Of a DNA stretch of 64,000 nt, positions 26,721 through 35,587 are shown piece after piece (positions within the stretch are counted from its first letter, which is position 1; the number at the start of each line of letters is the position of its first letter). The position numbers and the translations under genes were made by a program. The stretch is from Paenibacillus turpanensis. GTDB taxonomy: Bacteria > Bacillota > Bacilli > Paenibacillales > YIM-B00363. Location: the NCBI RefSeq assembly GCF_011421635.1, contig NZ_WTLI01000010.1:120518-184517 (forward strand). Reading direction: 5' to 3'. The notes beneath the pieces are model-generated. The model was not told where the DNA came from and searched no databases. It saw nothing but the letters and a program-made list of their open reading frames with translations.

Positions 26721-27680
26721 TTATCGCTCCGTTTCATCCAGCTGTTCCAGCCTCGTAATTAATTCAGACATATCCTGCGGCAGCGGCGCCTCGAGCACTA
26801 ACCGCTCTCCGCTGATCGGATGGTCAAAGGCAAGCAGCGACGCATGCAGCGCCTGGCGGCCGATCCATTGATGCCGCTCCTCCCTGCTTTCGTTTGGCCT
26901 TGCAATGCCATAAAATTGGTCGCCAATGATGGAATGGCCGATATATTTCATATGCACCCGGATTTGATGCGTTCGCCCGGTTTCCAGCCTCACCTTAACC
27001 AGTGCGGCGTCGATAAATACCCTCTCCGTCGAATAATGGGTAATCGCGTGCGCCCCGCATTCAATCACAATCCGCTCATGCGGATTCTCAGGATTTCGAT
27101 CAATCGGGGCATTAACGGTCCCCTCTGCAGGATCGGGACAACCAAATACAATCGCGTGATACAGCTTATCCACGGTCCCTTTTTTCAGCTGCTCGGAGAC
27201 CATCTGATGGGCATAAGCATTTTTCGCAATGGCCAGCACGCCTGAGGTATCCTGATCCAGCCGGTGGATCGGGCGGAAACGGTATTTTTCGCCTTTGGCC
27301 TGCCAATAATACACGACGCCGTTCGCCAAGGTGTTCAGATAATGTCCGCTCGTCGGATGAACGATTAAGCCGGCCGGCTTGCTGACCACGAGCAGCTGCT
27401 CATCCTCGTACAAAATATGCAGCGGAATATCCTGCGGCAAAATGTCGTCCGACGTTTCCTGCTCCATTCGGATCGCCACAACATCACCGGCACGCACAGG
27501 TTTGCTTAAATAGCACGCTTCTCCATTGAGTGTAATTCCATTTTCCACCGTCTTAAGACGGACCCGCATCCGTTTCGACAGCTTCAGCTTGCGGTCTAAT
27601 ACCGCTTTGACCGTCCATCCCTCTTCCTGCTGCGTTACTTGATATGTAATAGGATCGTAATACCCGTTAGCTTCGTTCAT
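26721..27680 (-). CDS. RluA-family 23S rRNA/tRNA pseudouridine synthase
   Basis: 319-residue pseudouridine synthase. Catalytic motif HRLDQDTSGVL with its Asp, plus KPAGLIVHPT and LETGRTHQIRVH, are hallmarks of the RluA/RluD family; the N-terminal part resembles an S4-like segment. The target uridine cannot be predicted. The ATG at 27680 lies inside the last codons of the adenosyltransferase gene (14-base overlap) and follows AAGGAG, so translation is coupled to a cobalamin gene. Confidence 0.9.
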   Translation of the reverse strand: MNEANGYYDPITYQVTQQEEGWTVKAVLDRKLKLSKRMRVRLKTVENGITLNGEACYLSKPVRAGDVVAIRMEQETSDDILPQDIPLHILYEDEQLLVVSKPAGLIVHPTSGHYLNTLANGVVYYWQAKGEKYRFRPIHRLDQDTSGVLAIAKNAYAHQMVSEQLKKGTVDKLYHAIVFGCPDPAEGTVNAPIDRNPENPHERIVIECGAHAITHYSTERVFIDAALVKVRLETGRTHQIRVHMKYIGHSIIGDQFYGIARPNESREERHQWIGRQALHASLLAFDHPISGERLVLEAPLPQDMSELITRLEQLDETER

Positions 27681-28269
27681 TGTTCTCCTTGTTTCGCGAT
27701 CTCCGGAATACCTCGGCGCTGCGCTCATACTCAATGCCGCTCACCCCTGCGCGGTGGTTCGCCAAGCGGGCGACGGTAAAGAACAGATCGGACAGCCGGT
27801 TTAAATATTTTCGAGCGTCATCATTAATGACATCCTTCGCGGCCAGCGTCACCACTCTGCGCTCCGCTCTGCGGCATACGGTGCGGCACACATGAAGAGT
27901 GGAAGCGAGAAGCGTTCCGCCTGGCAAAATGAAGCGCGTAATATCCGGCATCTCCGCATCGTACTTGTCAATCATTTGTTCCAGCGCGTCGACCGCCTCC
28001 GCCTTCAATCGGAAGGGCCGCAGCTCCGGCTTCAGGATCGCAAGATCCGCGCCGCAGTCAAACAGCTCCTGCTGGATCCGAGTTAAATCCTCGGCCAAAT
28101 CATCAAATCGATCCGAGCCCGATTCCGTAATCAGACTGACCGCTTGACCGACGAAGCAATTGAGTTCATCAACGGTGCCGTATGCCTCCACCCTGCAGTC
28201 ATCCTTGCTGACTCTTCCGCCGATCACTCCCGTTTGGCCGGCGTCCCCGGTGCGAGTATAGATTCTCAT
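27667..28269 (-). CDS. pduO: cob(I)alamin adenosyltransferase, PduO type
   Basis: Adds the 5'-deoxyadenosyl ligand from ATP to reduced corrinoids. The 200-residue protein shows the PduO N-terminal signature YTRTGDAGQTGV, AYGTVDELNCFVG and the C-terminal CRRAERRVV plus YLNRLSDLFFTVAR. Such enzymes act on cobalamin, cobinamide or cobyrinic acid a,c-diamide. GGAGG precedes the ATG. It follows cobQ by 40 bases in the riboswitch-controlled operon. Confidence 0.93.
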   Translation of the reverse strand: MRIYTRTGDAGQTGVIGGRVSKDDCRVEAYGTVDELNCFVGQAVSLITESGSDRFDDLAEDLTRIQQELFDCGADLAILKPELRPFRLKAEAVDALEQMIDKYDAEMPDITRFILPGGTLLASTLHVCRTVCRRAERRVVTLAAKDVINDDARKYLNRLSDLFFTVARLANHRAGVSGIEYERSAEVFRRSRNKENNERS

Positions 28270-28309
28270 ACGAAATCCTCCTATACATGGTTTCTATCAG
28301 AGATTGGAA

Positions 28310-29914
28310 TTATGTATGAATCAGCTTTCGAACCTTATCCATATCCAAATACTTAGCAACATGCTCTGCCAACCGGTCAAACTGCTGCTCCCGTTTTGCG
28401 CGGTACCCAAGGCCTTCCGCTGATTCCTCTTTACGCCAGCCCTTTTTGATCCGAACCCGGTTGAGCCACTCGCGCCGCAGCGCATCATTATCCAATATTC
28501 CGTGGATATACGTTCCCCACACATTGCCTTCCGCCGTTACTGCGCCTTCCTCTACAGGATCTGGAGGCGCATCATTGTTCTCGGGGAACTCTGGGGCAAT
28601 TTGAAACAAGCGGCGGACCGGAGCCGTAAATTGCGTCCGGCCCATATGGATCTCATAGCCGGAGACGGGAAGATCCATCCCTTCACCCCAGCTTGAGAGC
28701 GTTGTGCCGCAAACGCGCACCGTTCGCTTATCCGGTGTGAATGTGGTAACCGTTGGAAAAAATCCGAGCCCCTCAGTATGCGTCCGATCCGATTCCAGAT
28801 GCTCCGGATCATGCAGCTCCTGGCCCAGCATCTGATATCCTGCGCAGATCCCGACAAGCGCACCGCCGCGCGCTGCATGCTCCTTCAACAGCGGCTCCAA
28901 ACCTGCTTCCCGGATATATAACAGGTCATCAACCGTATTTTTGCTTCCGGGTAATAGGACGGCGTCCGGCGCCCCCCAGTCTTTCGCCGAGGAGACATAG
29001 CGAAGGCGCACGTCCGCTTCATCCGCAAGCGCGTCAAAATCAGTGAAATTAGAAATGCGGGGCAGGCGTACAACCGCAATGTCTAACTGCCCCTCCCGCA
29101 GCGGAGGGGCCTGCTCCAGCTTTTGATCAAGCGATGCGGAATCCTCATCCTCAAGAGCGAGTCCGGGCAAGTATGGAATGACACCCAATACCGGCTTACC
29201 CGTTTTTTGCTCCAGCCACTCGATCCCAGGCTGCAGCAGCGAAACGTCGCCCCGGAATTTATTAATAATAAATCCCTTCACCCGATCCCGCTCTTCCGGT
29301 GTCAGTATTTCCAGTGTACCGACGATGGAAGCAAATACGCCCCCGCGGTCGATATCCGATACCAGCATCACCGGAGCATCCGCCCAACCGGCCAGCCTCA
29401 TATTCACAATATCCCGATCCTTCAAATTAATTTCGGCGGGACTGCCTGCTCCTTCGATCAATACGAGATCATACGATTCCCGTAGCCGCTCCAGTGCTTC
29501 CTTAACCACCTGCTCCGCTTCGGGCAAATACTTTTCACGATAAGTGCGAGCGTCAAGGTCTTTATACGGCTTGCCGTGGACCACAACCTGCGAAATCATA
29601 TCCTTTTTCGGCTTCAGCAAAATCGGATTCATGTCAGTCGTAGCCGCTGTCCGGCAGGCATCCGCCTGCATCCCCTGCGCCCTGCCGATTTCTTTGCCAT
29701 CTGGCGTCACGTAGGAATTCAACGACATATTTTGCGATTTAAAAGGGGCGACCCGCAGTCCTTCATTTGCAAAAAAACGGCAAAGCGCTGCAGTCAGCAA
29801 GCTTTTTCCCACGTCGGACGCGGTACCCTGCAGCATGAGTACAGGCGCTCTCTTTGACGCCGTAACAGCATTTTGCCCTTGATACGTTTCCGAATCCGTA
29901 CGCTGCTCACTCAT
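28310..29914 (-). CDS. cobQ: cobyric acid synthase
   Basis: Glutamine-dependent amidation of side chains b, d, e and g of adenosylcobyrinic a,c-diamide. The 534-residue protein has a dethiobiotin-synthetase-like ATP domain (MLQGTASDVGKSLLTAAL, FKSQNMSLNS, EGAGSPAEINL, DIDRGGVFAS) and a class I glutaminase-like domain with the nucleophile in VGICAGYQMLG and a His in TYIHGILDND. I chose the ATG at 29914 (GGAGG 8 bases upstream), which overlaps the end of cobD by 8 bases; the open extension to 30019 covers that gene. Confidence 0.94.
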   Translation of the reverse strand: MSEQRTDSETYQGQNAVTASKRAPVLMLQGTASDVGKSLLTAALCRFFANEGLRVAPFKSQNMSLNSYVTPDGKEIGRAQGMQADACRTAATTDMNPILLKPKKDMISQVVVHGKPYKDLDARTYREKYLPEAEQVVKEALERLRESYDLVLIEGAGSPAEINLKDRDIVNMRLAGWADAPVMLVSDIDRGGVFASIVGTLEILTPEERDRVKGFIINKFRGDVSLLQPGIEWLEQKTGKPVLGVIPYLPGLALEDEDSASLDQKLEQAPPLREGQLDIAVVRLPRISNFTDFDALADEADVRLRYVSSAKDWGAPDAVLLPGSKNTVDDLLYIREAGLEPLLKEHAARGGALVGICAGYQMLGQELHDPEHLESDRTHTEGLGFFPTVTTFTPDKRTVRVCGTTLSSWGEGMDLPVSGYEIHMGRTQFTAPVRRLFQIAPEFPENNDAPPDPVEEGAVTAEGNVWGTYIHGILDNDALRREWLNRVRIKKGWRKEESAEGLGYRAKREQQFDRLAEHVAKYLDMDKVRKLIHT

Positions 29915-31010
29915 GGCTCTTTCCTCCGTTTCGCAAAACATGTAGAGCATCGGATAAACATGAGAGCATCCTTCCGTTGGATTCTCTGCTTTTAATCGCG
30001 GTTCGGCCATATCGAGCATTCAGACCGTTAAATGTGGAAGCGTCCCGCAGCAGCACACCGCGCCGTCCCATTTCCCTCTGCAGCTCCGGCATCCGGAACG
30101 GCTCCGACTCGGCGATAGCAAACAGCAAATAATTAGCGTCGCTGTCATAGACGATAAGTCCAAGCTCCCGCAGTCGATCAGTCAGATGCGCTCTTTCTGA
30201 GCGAAGCCATGCAAAGGTGTCTTTACGGAACTGCTCCGCGCCAAGCAGCGCTTCCCCCGCCCACTGCGCCGGGGCGCTTACACTCCACGGAGGCTGCAGC
30301 TCCTTCAGCTTTTTGATCCGTTCCGGGTGGGCAACCATAAATCCAAGGCGCAGGCCCGGGATCGAATAAAATTTTGTCATCGAGCGAATGACGAAAATAT
30401 TCGGATTACATACTGCTTCCCGCAGCAGTGTTTCTTCGTGCTCGGATTCAGAAAAATCAAGGAAGGCCTCATCCACCATCACCGGCTTTTCTAAAGCAGG
30501 AATCGCTCGAACAATACTCTGCGATAGCTTTTTTCCGGTCGGATTATTCGGATGTCCGATCAGAAGCGCATCGGCATGGCGTTCCGCCGTCTGTAGATGC
30601 TCTATAGTAAAATCAAATTGTTCATGCTCTTTAAGATTTAGGTCATAAATGATTGCTCCGGCTTTAAGCGCTGCCTGCTCGTATTCCAAAAAAGACGGCC
30701 GTGCGACCGCTGCTGTTACGGGCTGCAGCAGTCTAACGGTAATATCGATCAATTCCGCCGCCCCGTTACCTGCCAATATACAATCCAAAGGAACACCGTA
30801 GGCTTCGGAAATGGCCTGCCGCAGCTTGCGGGCCTCCGGATCTGGATAACGGTCGATTTCCTTCCACCGCTCCGCAACTATTTCCTTCAGTATATCAGGG
30901 GGTCCGAGCGGATTCATATTTGAGCTATAATCAAGAAAGGAATCCTCTGTGCCGCCGAACATTTCAACCGCCGTCCGCAGGTCGCCCCCGTGGCCGAACT
31001 TTTCCAGCAT
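29907..31010 (-). CDS. cobD: threonine-phosphate decarboxylase
   Basis: PLP enzyme giving (R)-1-amino-2-propanol O-2-phosphate, the linker that CbiB attaches to cobyric acid. The 367-residue protein carries DYSSNMNPLGPP, RYPDPEARKLRQ, AGNGAAELI, GHPNNPTGK, the PLP lysine in RSMTKFYSIPGLRLGF and a histidinol-phosphate aminotransferase-like fold; context separates it from HisC. The ATG at 31010 follows AAGGAAG by 7 bases; an upstream ATG at 31031 precedes that site. Named in the Salmonella sense, not the CobD of the aerobic pathway. Confidence 0.9.
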   Translation of the reverse strand: MLEKFGHGGDLRTAVEMFGGTEDSFLDYSSNMNPLGPPDILKEIVAERWKEIDRYPDPEARKLRQAISEAYGVPLDCILAGNGAAELIDITVRLLQPVTAAVARPSFLEYEQAALKAGAIIYDLNLKEHEQFDFTIEHLQTAERHADALLIGHPNNPTGKKLSQSIVRAIPALEKPVMVDEAFLDFSESEHEETLLREAVCNPNIFVIRSMTKFYSIPGLRLGFMVAHPERIKKLKELQPPWSVSAPAQWAGEALLGAEQFRKDTFAWLRSERAHLTDRLRELGLIVYDSDANYLLFAIAESEPFRMPELQREMGRRGVLLRDASTFNGLNARYGRTAIKSRESNGRMLSCLSDALHVLRNGGKSHE

Positions 31011-31092
31011 GCCCCCACTTCCTTTCCGCATAAATAGATGTAGATGAATCGCTATCTTACATTTAAAATCTTTAAATATTTATGTAATAAAA

Positions 31093-31935
31093 TTATGCCG
31101 CTTGATGTAACACCATCACAAAGATCAGCAGAAGCACCGTCTCGAGCAGCTCATTCAGCGCGCCGTAGGTGTCTCCCGTTAAGCCTCCGAGCTTTCTTGC
31201 AATCATAGAGCCTAGTAAAAAACCGATCGTAATCGACAGCAAAAAGAAGGCGCTTAAAAACAGCCATATGCCTTGAGCTGCTCCCCATCCGCCAATTCCG
31301 GCCGCCCAAAATCCAATTCCTGCGCTTACGATAACGGCGGTGAAGGTCGACAACAATACTTCGAGCCGCCCAACGCCGCTAAAGTACCGGCCCATGCCTT
31401 CTCCTTCTCTCGCATAAGGCCAATACGCGATCGCCCACACCATAAACCAGCGGCTCCATACCGGAATCGCGCACAGTGCGGCTGCGATAGACAATGCATG
31501 ACCATTGCGCCACTGCTCCGCCAGTGCCACAAGCAGGGATGCCTTAAGCAGCAGTACAGCGACCGCTACTACAACCCCCATCGCTCCGACCCGGCTGTCC
31601 TTCATAATTTCCAGCATCCGCTCTCTGCTGCGGCCGCTTAACAGGCCGTCCGCGGTATCCATTAAACCGTCCAGATGAAGCGCCCCGGTAATTGCAGCCC
31701 ACAGCAGTGCGACAACGACCCCTGCCGGAGCATCCGGCAGCAGCCATGCCGCAGCGGCACAGCTTATCGCTACAAATAGCCCAACAGCGCCGCCTACCAA
31801 CGGATAAAAAATGACGCTTCGCCGGCACAAGTCACTGCTAAAAGGCACCTGCAGCGGGACCGGAAATCGGGTCAGCCACTGAAATGCAGCGGCCGCTGCG
31901 CCTATCCAATCGAATAAACGGCTGCTATTGCGCAT
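31093..31935 (-). CDS. cobS: adenosylcobinamide-GDP ribazoletransferase
   Basis: Membrane cobalamin synthase joining adenosylcobinamide-GDP and alpha-ribazole(-phosphate). The 280-residue protein has several transmembrane helices, the motif GALHLDGLMDTADGLLSGRSRERMLEIMKDSRVGAMG split over its middle (metal-binding acids in DGLMDTADG) and GGLTGDTYGALNEL. The start at 31935 follows AGGAGGT and overlaps cbiB by 34 bases; the longer frame to 32163 runs out of frame through cbiB. Confidence 0.93.
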   Translation of the reverse strand: MRNSSRLFDWIGAAAAAFQWLTRFPVPLQVPFSSDLCRRSVIFYPLVGGAVGLFVAISCAAAAWLLPDAPAGVVVALLWAAITGALHLDGLMDTADGLLSGRSRERMLEIMKDSRVGAMGVVVAVAVLLLKASLLVALAEQWRNGHALSIAAALCAIPVWSRWFMVWAIAYWPYAREGEGMGRYFSGVGRLEVLLSTFTAVIVSAGIGFWAAGIGGWGAAQGIWLFLSAFFLLSITIGFLLGSMIARKLGGLTGDTYGALNELLETVLLLIFVMVLHQAA

Positions 31936-32996
31936 AATACAAGACCTCCTGCCGCCAGCACACTGACGCCGTGTAATAACCGAACCGTGCGCACAATGTG
32001 CTCTGCACGAATCGGCTGCCGCTCCCAGCCCATCCTCGCGCGTTCGCTGACGAGTCCGCTGTAAACGTTGCGGCCTCCGAGCTGGATGCCGAGAGCCCCG
32101 GCAGCCACCGATTCCGGAATGCCGCTGTTCGGGCTCGGATGAAGCCCCGCAAAGCTGCGCCATGCCTTCAGCCCTGCGCCTGCTTCATAGCCGGGCAGCG
32201 CCCAGCATACGGCAACCATCAGGCACCCGGTCAGCCTTGCCGGCACATAATTCATCACATCGTCCCAACGGGCCGATGCCCAGCCGAAATGCAAATATTT
32301 GGCGTTCTTATAGCCAACCATAGAGTCCAAAGTATTCGCCGCCCGATAAAGCATGGCGAGCGGAGCGCCCCCGAGCACCGCGTAAAGCAGCGGCGAAACG
32401 AAAGCGTCAACGATATTTTCGGCCACCGTTTCGATGGCCGCCCGAGACGTTTCCGCTTCGTCCAGCCGGTCTGTATCGCGTCCGACAATATAACCGACCT
32501 GCGTGCGCGCCTCCGGCAAATCCCCGCCTACTAGGGGCCGATAAACCTGCATCGCCGCATCGGATAGACCCTTAACCGCTAAAGTAGATGCGATAAACCA
32601 TATGTTTACGGCGAAGCCAAGCCACGGATGAACGCGCTGCGCAATATATACAAGCAGCCAGGTGACAGCAAAAGCCAGCATAACGGTGATCGCCGTTAAC
32701 GCTATGCCGCGAATGCGCAGCATGAAACCCGCTTCGTCCGAAGCTGACTTCCCCTCGTCATCCGAGCGAGGATCAAACTGCTCAGCAGCAGCAGCTTCTC
32801 CGCTGCGCGACACTACACCCGCCTCGGCGGTGTGAACTGTCTCCCTTCTCAGCTGCTTCTCCAGCCAAGAAATCAAGCGACCGATCCAAATCACCGGATG
32901 CGGCAGCCAGCGCGGATCGCCGATCATCCGGTCCAGCACTACGGCGGCAGCCGCCATCCAAAGCGCCTGCACAACGGTATATCCCAAACCGAGCAT
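31902..32996 (-). CDS. cbiB: adenosylcobinamide-phosphate synthase CbiB
   Basis: Membrane enzyme that attaches aminopropanol phosphate to cobyric acid. The 364 residues include DRMIGDPRWLPHPVIWIG, the conserved VGRDTDRLDEAETSRAAIETVAENIVDAFVSP (given in two parts: VGRDT... and ...ENIVDAFVSP), YRAANTLDSMVGYKN and HPSPNSGIPESVAAGALG. An unusual acidic/Ala-rich insertion lies at about 60-85. AGGAGG precedes the ATG at 32996. Its product is used by cobU and cobS next door. Confidence 0.93.
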   Translation of the reverse strand: MLGLGYTVVQALWMAAAAVVLDRMIGDPRWLPHPVIWIGRLISWLEKQLRRETVHTAEAGVVSRSGEAAAAEQFDPRSDDEGKSASDEAGFMLRIRGIALTAITVMLAFAVTWLLVYIAQRVHPWLGFAVNIWFIASTLAVKGLSDAAMQVYRPLVGGDLPEARTQVGYIVGRDTDRLDEAETSRAAIETVAENIVDAFVSPLLYAVLGGAPLAMLYRAANTLDSMVGYKNAKYLHFGWASARWDDVMNYVPARLTGCLMVAVCWALPGYEAGAGLKAWRSFAGLHPSPNSGIPESVAAGALGIQLGGRNVYSGLVSERARMGWERQPIRAEHIVRTVRLLHGVSVLAAGGLVLCAIAAVYSIG

Positions 32997-33096
32997 CGCG
33001 CCTTCTCCTCCTATGTATGTATACAATAGCGGTAAGCAGGGTGCGTTCACCACTCCACGCCATTCCATCCCGTCTCCTGCCTGTATCCGTAAACCG

Positions 33097-33681
33097 CTAT
33101 CCTTCAAACCGGTACGCCTGCTTCTTCAGCTCAATCGGAATCCCCGCAGTAACCAGAAACACTTCCTTGCTGATCGAAGCCAGCCTTTGATTCATCCAGC
33201 CGCTCAAATCCCGAAACCGTCTTCCGAGCTTATATTCCGGCACGATTCCATAACCAACCTCATTGGTCACCAGCACGACCGGCCCTTGATAATCGCGAAG
33301 CACTTCGCACATCCGCTCAATCTTCTGCATAACCGCTTCTTCACATTGCTCCTCGTGTTCAAAGCGCAGCAGCCAATTGGACAGCCACAATGTCATGCAG
33401 TCCACGAGAATCACACGCTTTTCAAAGCGAAACAGATTCGACTCCTTATTAATTTGCTGCAGCAGCTCCGCTAGCTCAAACGGTTTTTCTACCGTCAGCC
33501 AAGGGAACCCCGCCTCGTTCCGCCGCTTTGCATGAAGCGCGATACGATGCTGCATTTCCTCATCGTATGCTTGTGCTGTAGCAACATAAATCCCTTCCGA
33601 TCCGAGCTTTGCTGCATACTTCTCTGCGAAAGAGCTTTTCCCGCTCCGTGCCCCGCCGGTAACCAATACGACCATACTCAC
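33097..33681 (-). CDS. cobU: adenosylcobinamide kinase / adenosylcobinamide-phosphate guanylyltransferase
   Basis: Phosphorylates adenosylcobinamide and transfers GMP to give adenosylcobinamide-GDP. The 194-residue protein opens with a P-loop (VTGGARSGKSSFAE), followed by VATAQAYDEEMQHRI, the LVDCMTLWLSNWL motif and VTNEVGYGIVPEYKLGRRFRDLSGWMNQ. A GTG at 33681 is 5 bases after AGGAGG; the ATG two codons later (33675) is the alternative. Confidence 0.94.
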   Translation of the reverse strand: MSMVVLVTGGARSGKSSFAEKYAAKLGSEGIYVATAQAYDEEMQHRIALHAKRRNEAGFPWLTVEKPFELAELLQQINKESNLFRFEKRVILVDCMTLWLSNWLLRFEHEEQCEEAVMQKIERMCEVLRDYQGPVVLVTNEVGYGIVPEYKLGRRFRDLSGWMNQRLASISKEVFLVTAGIPIELKKQAYRFEG

Positions 33682-33729
33682 CCGTGCCTCCTGAATGGAC
33701 GGAGCTTGCCCTCGTCCTCTGCGTTGCTC

Positions 33730-34785
33730 TTATTTTCCACTCGAAACGCCGGCGCTGTCAAACGTCGCCATCTCGTTCATCAGCTTCAGCGCCGCTTCAA
33801 TTATCGGAAAGCACATCACCGCTCCCGTTCCTTCGCCAAGCCTCATATCAAGCTGCAGCATCGGCTTCAGCCGCAGCTGCTGCAGCTGAAGCGTATGCCC
33901 GCGCTCCCCGGATAAATGCGACGGGATCAAATAATTCGTCACTTCGCCATGGGACAGACGCACCGCGGCCAGAGCCGCCGCCGAAGAGATGAAGCCGTCG
34001 ATGACGACCGGAATCCGATTGGCCGCCGCTCCTAAGATCAAGCCCGTTAAAGCGGCAATTTCCAGACCGCCGACCTTTGCCAGCACATCGAGCGGTTGAT
34101 CGGCCTGAGGGCGATTGATCTCAATGGCCCTGCGCACAACCTCCGCCTTTCTTCGCACCGCCTCATCATTCAGCCCCGTCCCCCGGCCGACACACTCCTC
34201 GGGCGGCAGGTTGGCGAAGACAGACAGCATCGCCGCACTAGGTGTTGTATTTCCGATACCCATTTCACCCGTTGCAATAAGCCTGTACCCTTCATCTTTC
34301 AGCTGGTTGGCCAGATCCACCCCGACCAACAGCGCCTGCTCCGTTTCTTTTTCCGTCATCGCCGGCTCTACCGCCATGTTCCGGGTACCGTTTCGCACCT
34401 TACGCACAATAAGCTCCGGGTGATCCACATCCGCAAGCACCCCGACGTCGACGCACAGCACATCCGCCCCGGTATGCCGGGCCAACACATTGACGCCCGC
34501 ACCGCCGTTTAAAAAATTGAGGACCATCTGAGGCGTTACCTCCTGCGGAAAAGCGCTGACGCCTTCTGCACATACCCCATGGTCGCCCGCCATCACAACA
34601 ACCGCCTTGCGGCTAAGATCAGGCTGAAGCTCTCCTGTAATTCCGGCGAGCTGTATCGCCAGCTCCTCCAGCCTTCCGAGGCTGCCCGGCGGCTTCGTCA
34701 GCCGGTCAAGCTGCTGCATTGCGGAAGCCATCGCCTCCCGATCTAAGGGCTGAAGCCCGCCAATTAGCATATCCAATCGGTTCAT
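33730..34785 (-). CDS. cobT: nicotinate-nucleotide--dimethylbenzimidazole phosphoribosyltransferase
   Basis: Activates the lower-ligand base (such as 5,6-dimethylbenzimidazole) to alpha-ribazole phosphate. 351 residues with LTKPPGSLGRLEELA, VMAGDHGVCAEGVS, FLNGGAGVNVLAR, GEMGIGNTTPSAAML, VGRGTGLND and the catalytic Glu region SGERGHTLQLQ / LRLGEGTGA-type tail. Start at 34785 forms an ATGA overlap with the btuD stop and follows AGGAGG; the open frame to 34953 is out-of-frame read-through of btuD. Confidence 0.95.
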   Translation of the reverse strand: MNRLDMLIGGLQPLDREAMASAMQQLDRLTKPPGSLGRLEELAIQLAGITGELQPDLSRKAVVVMAGDHGVCAEGVSAFPQEVTPQMVLNFLNGGAGVNVLARHTGADVLCVDVGVLADVDHPELIVRKVRNGTRNMAVEPAMTEKETEQALLVGVDLANQLKDEGYRLIATGEMGIGNTTPSAAMLSVFANLPPEECVGRGTGLNDEAVRRKAEVVRRAIEINRPQADQPLDVLAKVGGLEIAALTGLILGAAANRIPVVIDGFISSAAALAAVRLSHGEVTNYLIPSHLSGERGHTLQLQQLRLKPMLQLDMRLGEGTGAVMCFPIIEAALKLMNEMATFDSAGVSSGK

Positions 34786-35573
34786 TCGCGTTTTCCTCCT
34801 TGTAATAAAACCTGCGGCTTGCCTGTGACAGGATGCTGCAGGACAATCGGCCTGGTTCCGTATACTTCCTCGATCCGTTCCTCTCCAAGCACCTCGTCCG
34901 GCTTCCCTGCTGCGGCAATTTCCCCCCGGTTCATCATAATCAGCCGGTCGCAATACTGCGCGGCGATATTCAGCTCATGCAGCACCGCTACCACCGTTAA
35001 TCCGCGTTCGTGCTGCCATTCCGATACAAAATCCATCATCTGCACCTGATATCCTATATCTAAAAAAGTGGTCGGCTCATCCAGCAGCAGCAGCTTCGGC
35101 TCCTGCGCCAGCGATTTCGCTAACGCCACCCGTTGGCGCTCTCCGCCGCTTAGCTGACTGAGCCTCTTATCCGCATGCACAACAAGCCCCAGCCTTTCCA
35201 GCAGCTGCTCAACTACGTGTGCGCCTGACGGCGTATCCTCTCCAAGCCAATTTTGAAACGGATACCGTCCCATTTCGACCACTTCGTTAACCGTAAAAGC
35301 ACTCAGAGGGAGCGGCTCCTGCTGCAGCACGGACATATAACGCGCCAGCTCTTTACGGGAGTAAGCCGCTACCGGCCTCCCCCCAACCTCAACGCCGCCG
35401 GCATCCGGTTGATCTACCCCCGAGAGCACTTTCAGCAGCGTCGATTTTCCGCTGCCGTTCGGTCCAATAATCCCGAGCAGCTCCCCCTGCTTCACCTCAA
35501 AGGATATGTGCTGCAGTACCGCCGCTCCGCCGTAACGCTTGCTCACCCCGTCTATTCGCGCCGCAAATTCCAT
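34782..35573 (-). CDS. btuD: cobalamin-type ABC transporter ATP-binding protein
   Basis: ATPase of the corrinoid importer. 263 residues with Walker A GPNGSGKST, Q-loop VLQQEPLP, ABC signature LSGGERQRVALA, Walker B LLLLDEPTTFLD and H-loop VLHELN, as in the FecE/BtuD group. Iron-siderophore transporters share these motifs; the riboswitch and neighbours make corrinoid the likely cargo. AAGGAGG precedes the ATG at 35573. Stop overlaps the cobT start. Confidence 0.92.
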   Translation of the reverse strand: MEFAARIDGVSKRYGGAAVLQHISFEVKQGELLGIIGPNGSGKSTLLKVLSGVDQPDAGGVEVGGRPVAAYSRKELARYMSVLQQEPLPLSAFTVNEVVEMGRYPFQNWLGEDTPSGAHVVEQLLERLGLVVHADKRLSQLSGGERQRVALAKSLAQEPKLLLLDEPTTFLDIGYQVQMMDFVSEWQHERGLTVVAVLHELNIAAQYCDRLIMMNRGEIAAAGKPDEVLGEERIEEVYGTRPIVLQHPVTGKPQVLLQGGKRE

Positions 35574-35587
35574 GCTCTGCCTCCTTC

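Noticed and set aside
31936..32163. N-terminal extension of cobS upstream of 31935
   Set aside because: It is read out of frame through cbiB, is Arg/Gly-rich and lacks a start site; the AGGAGGT-preceded ATG at 31935 is the real start.
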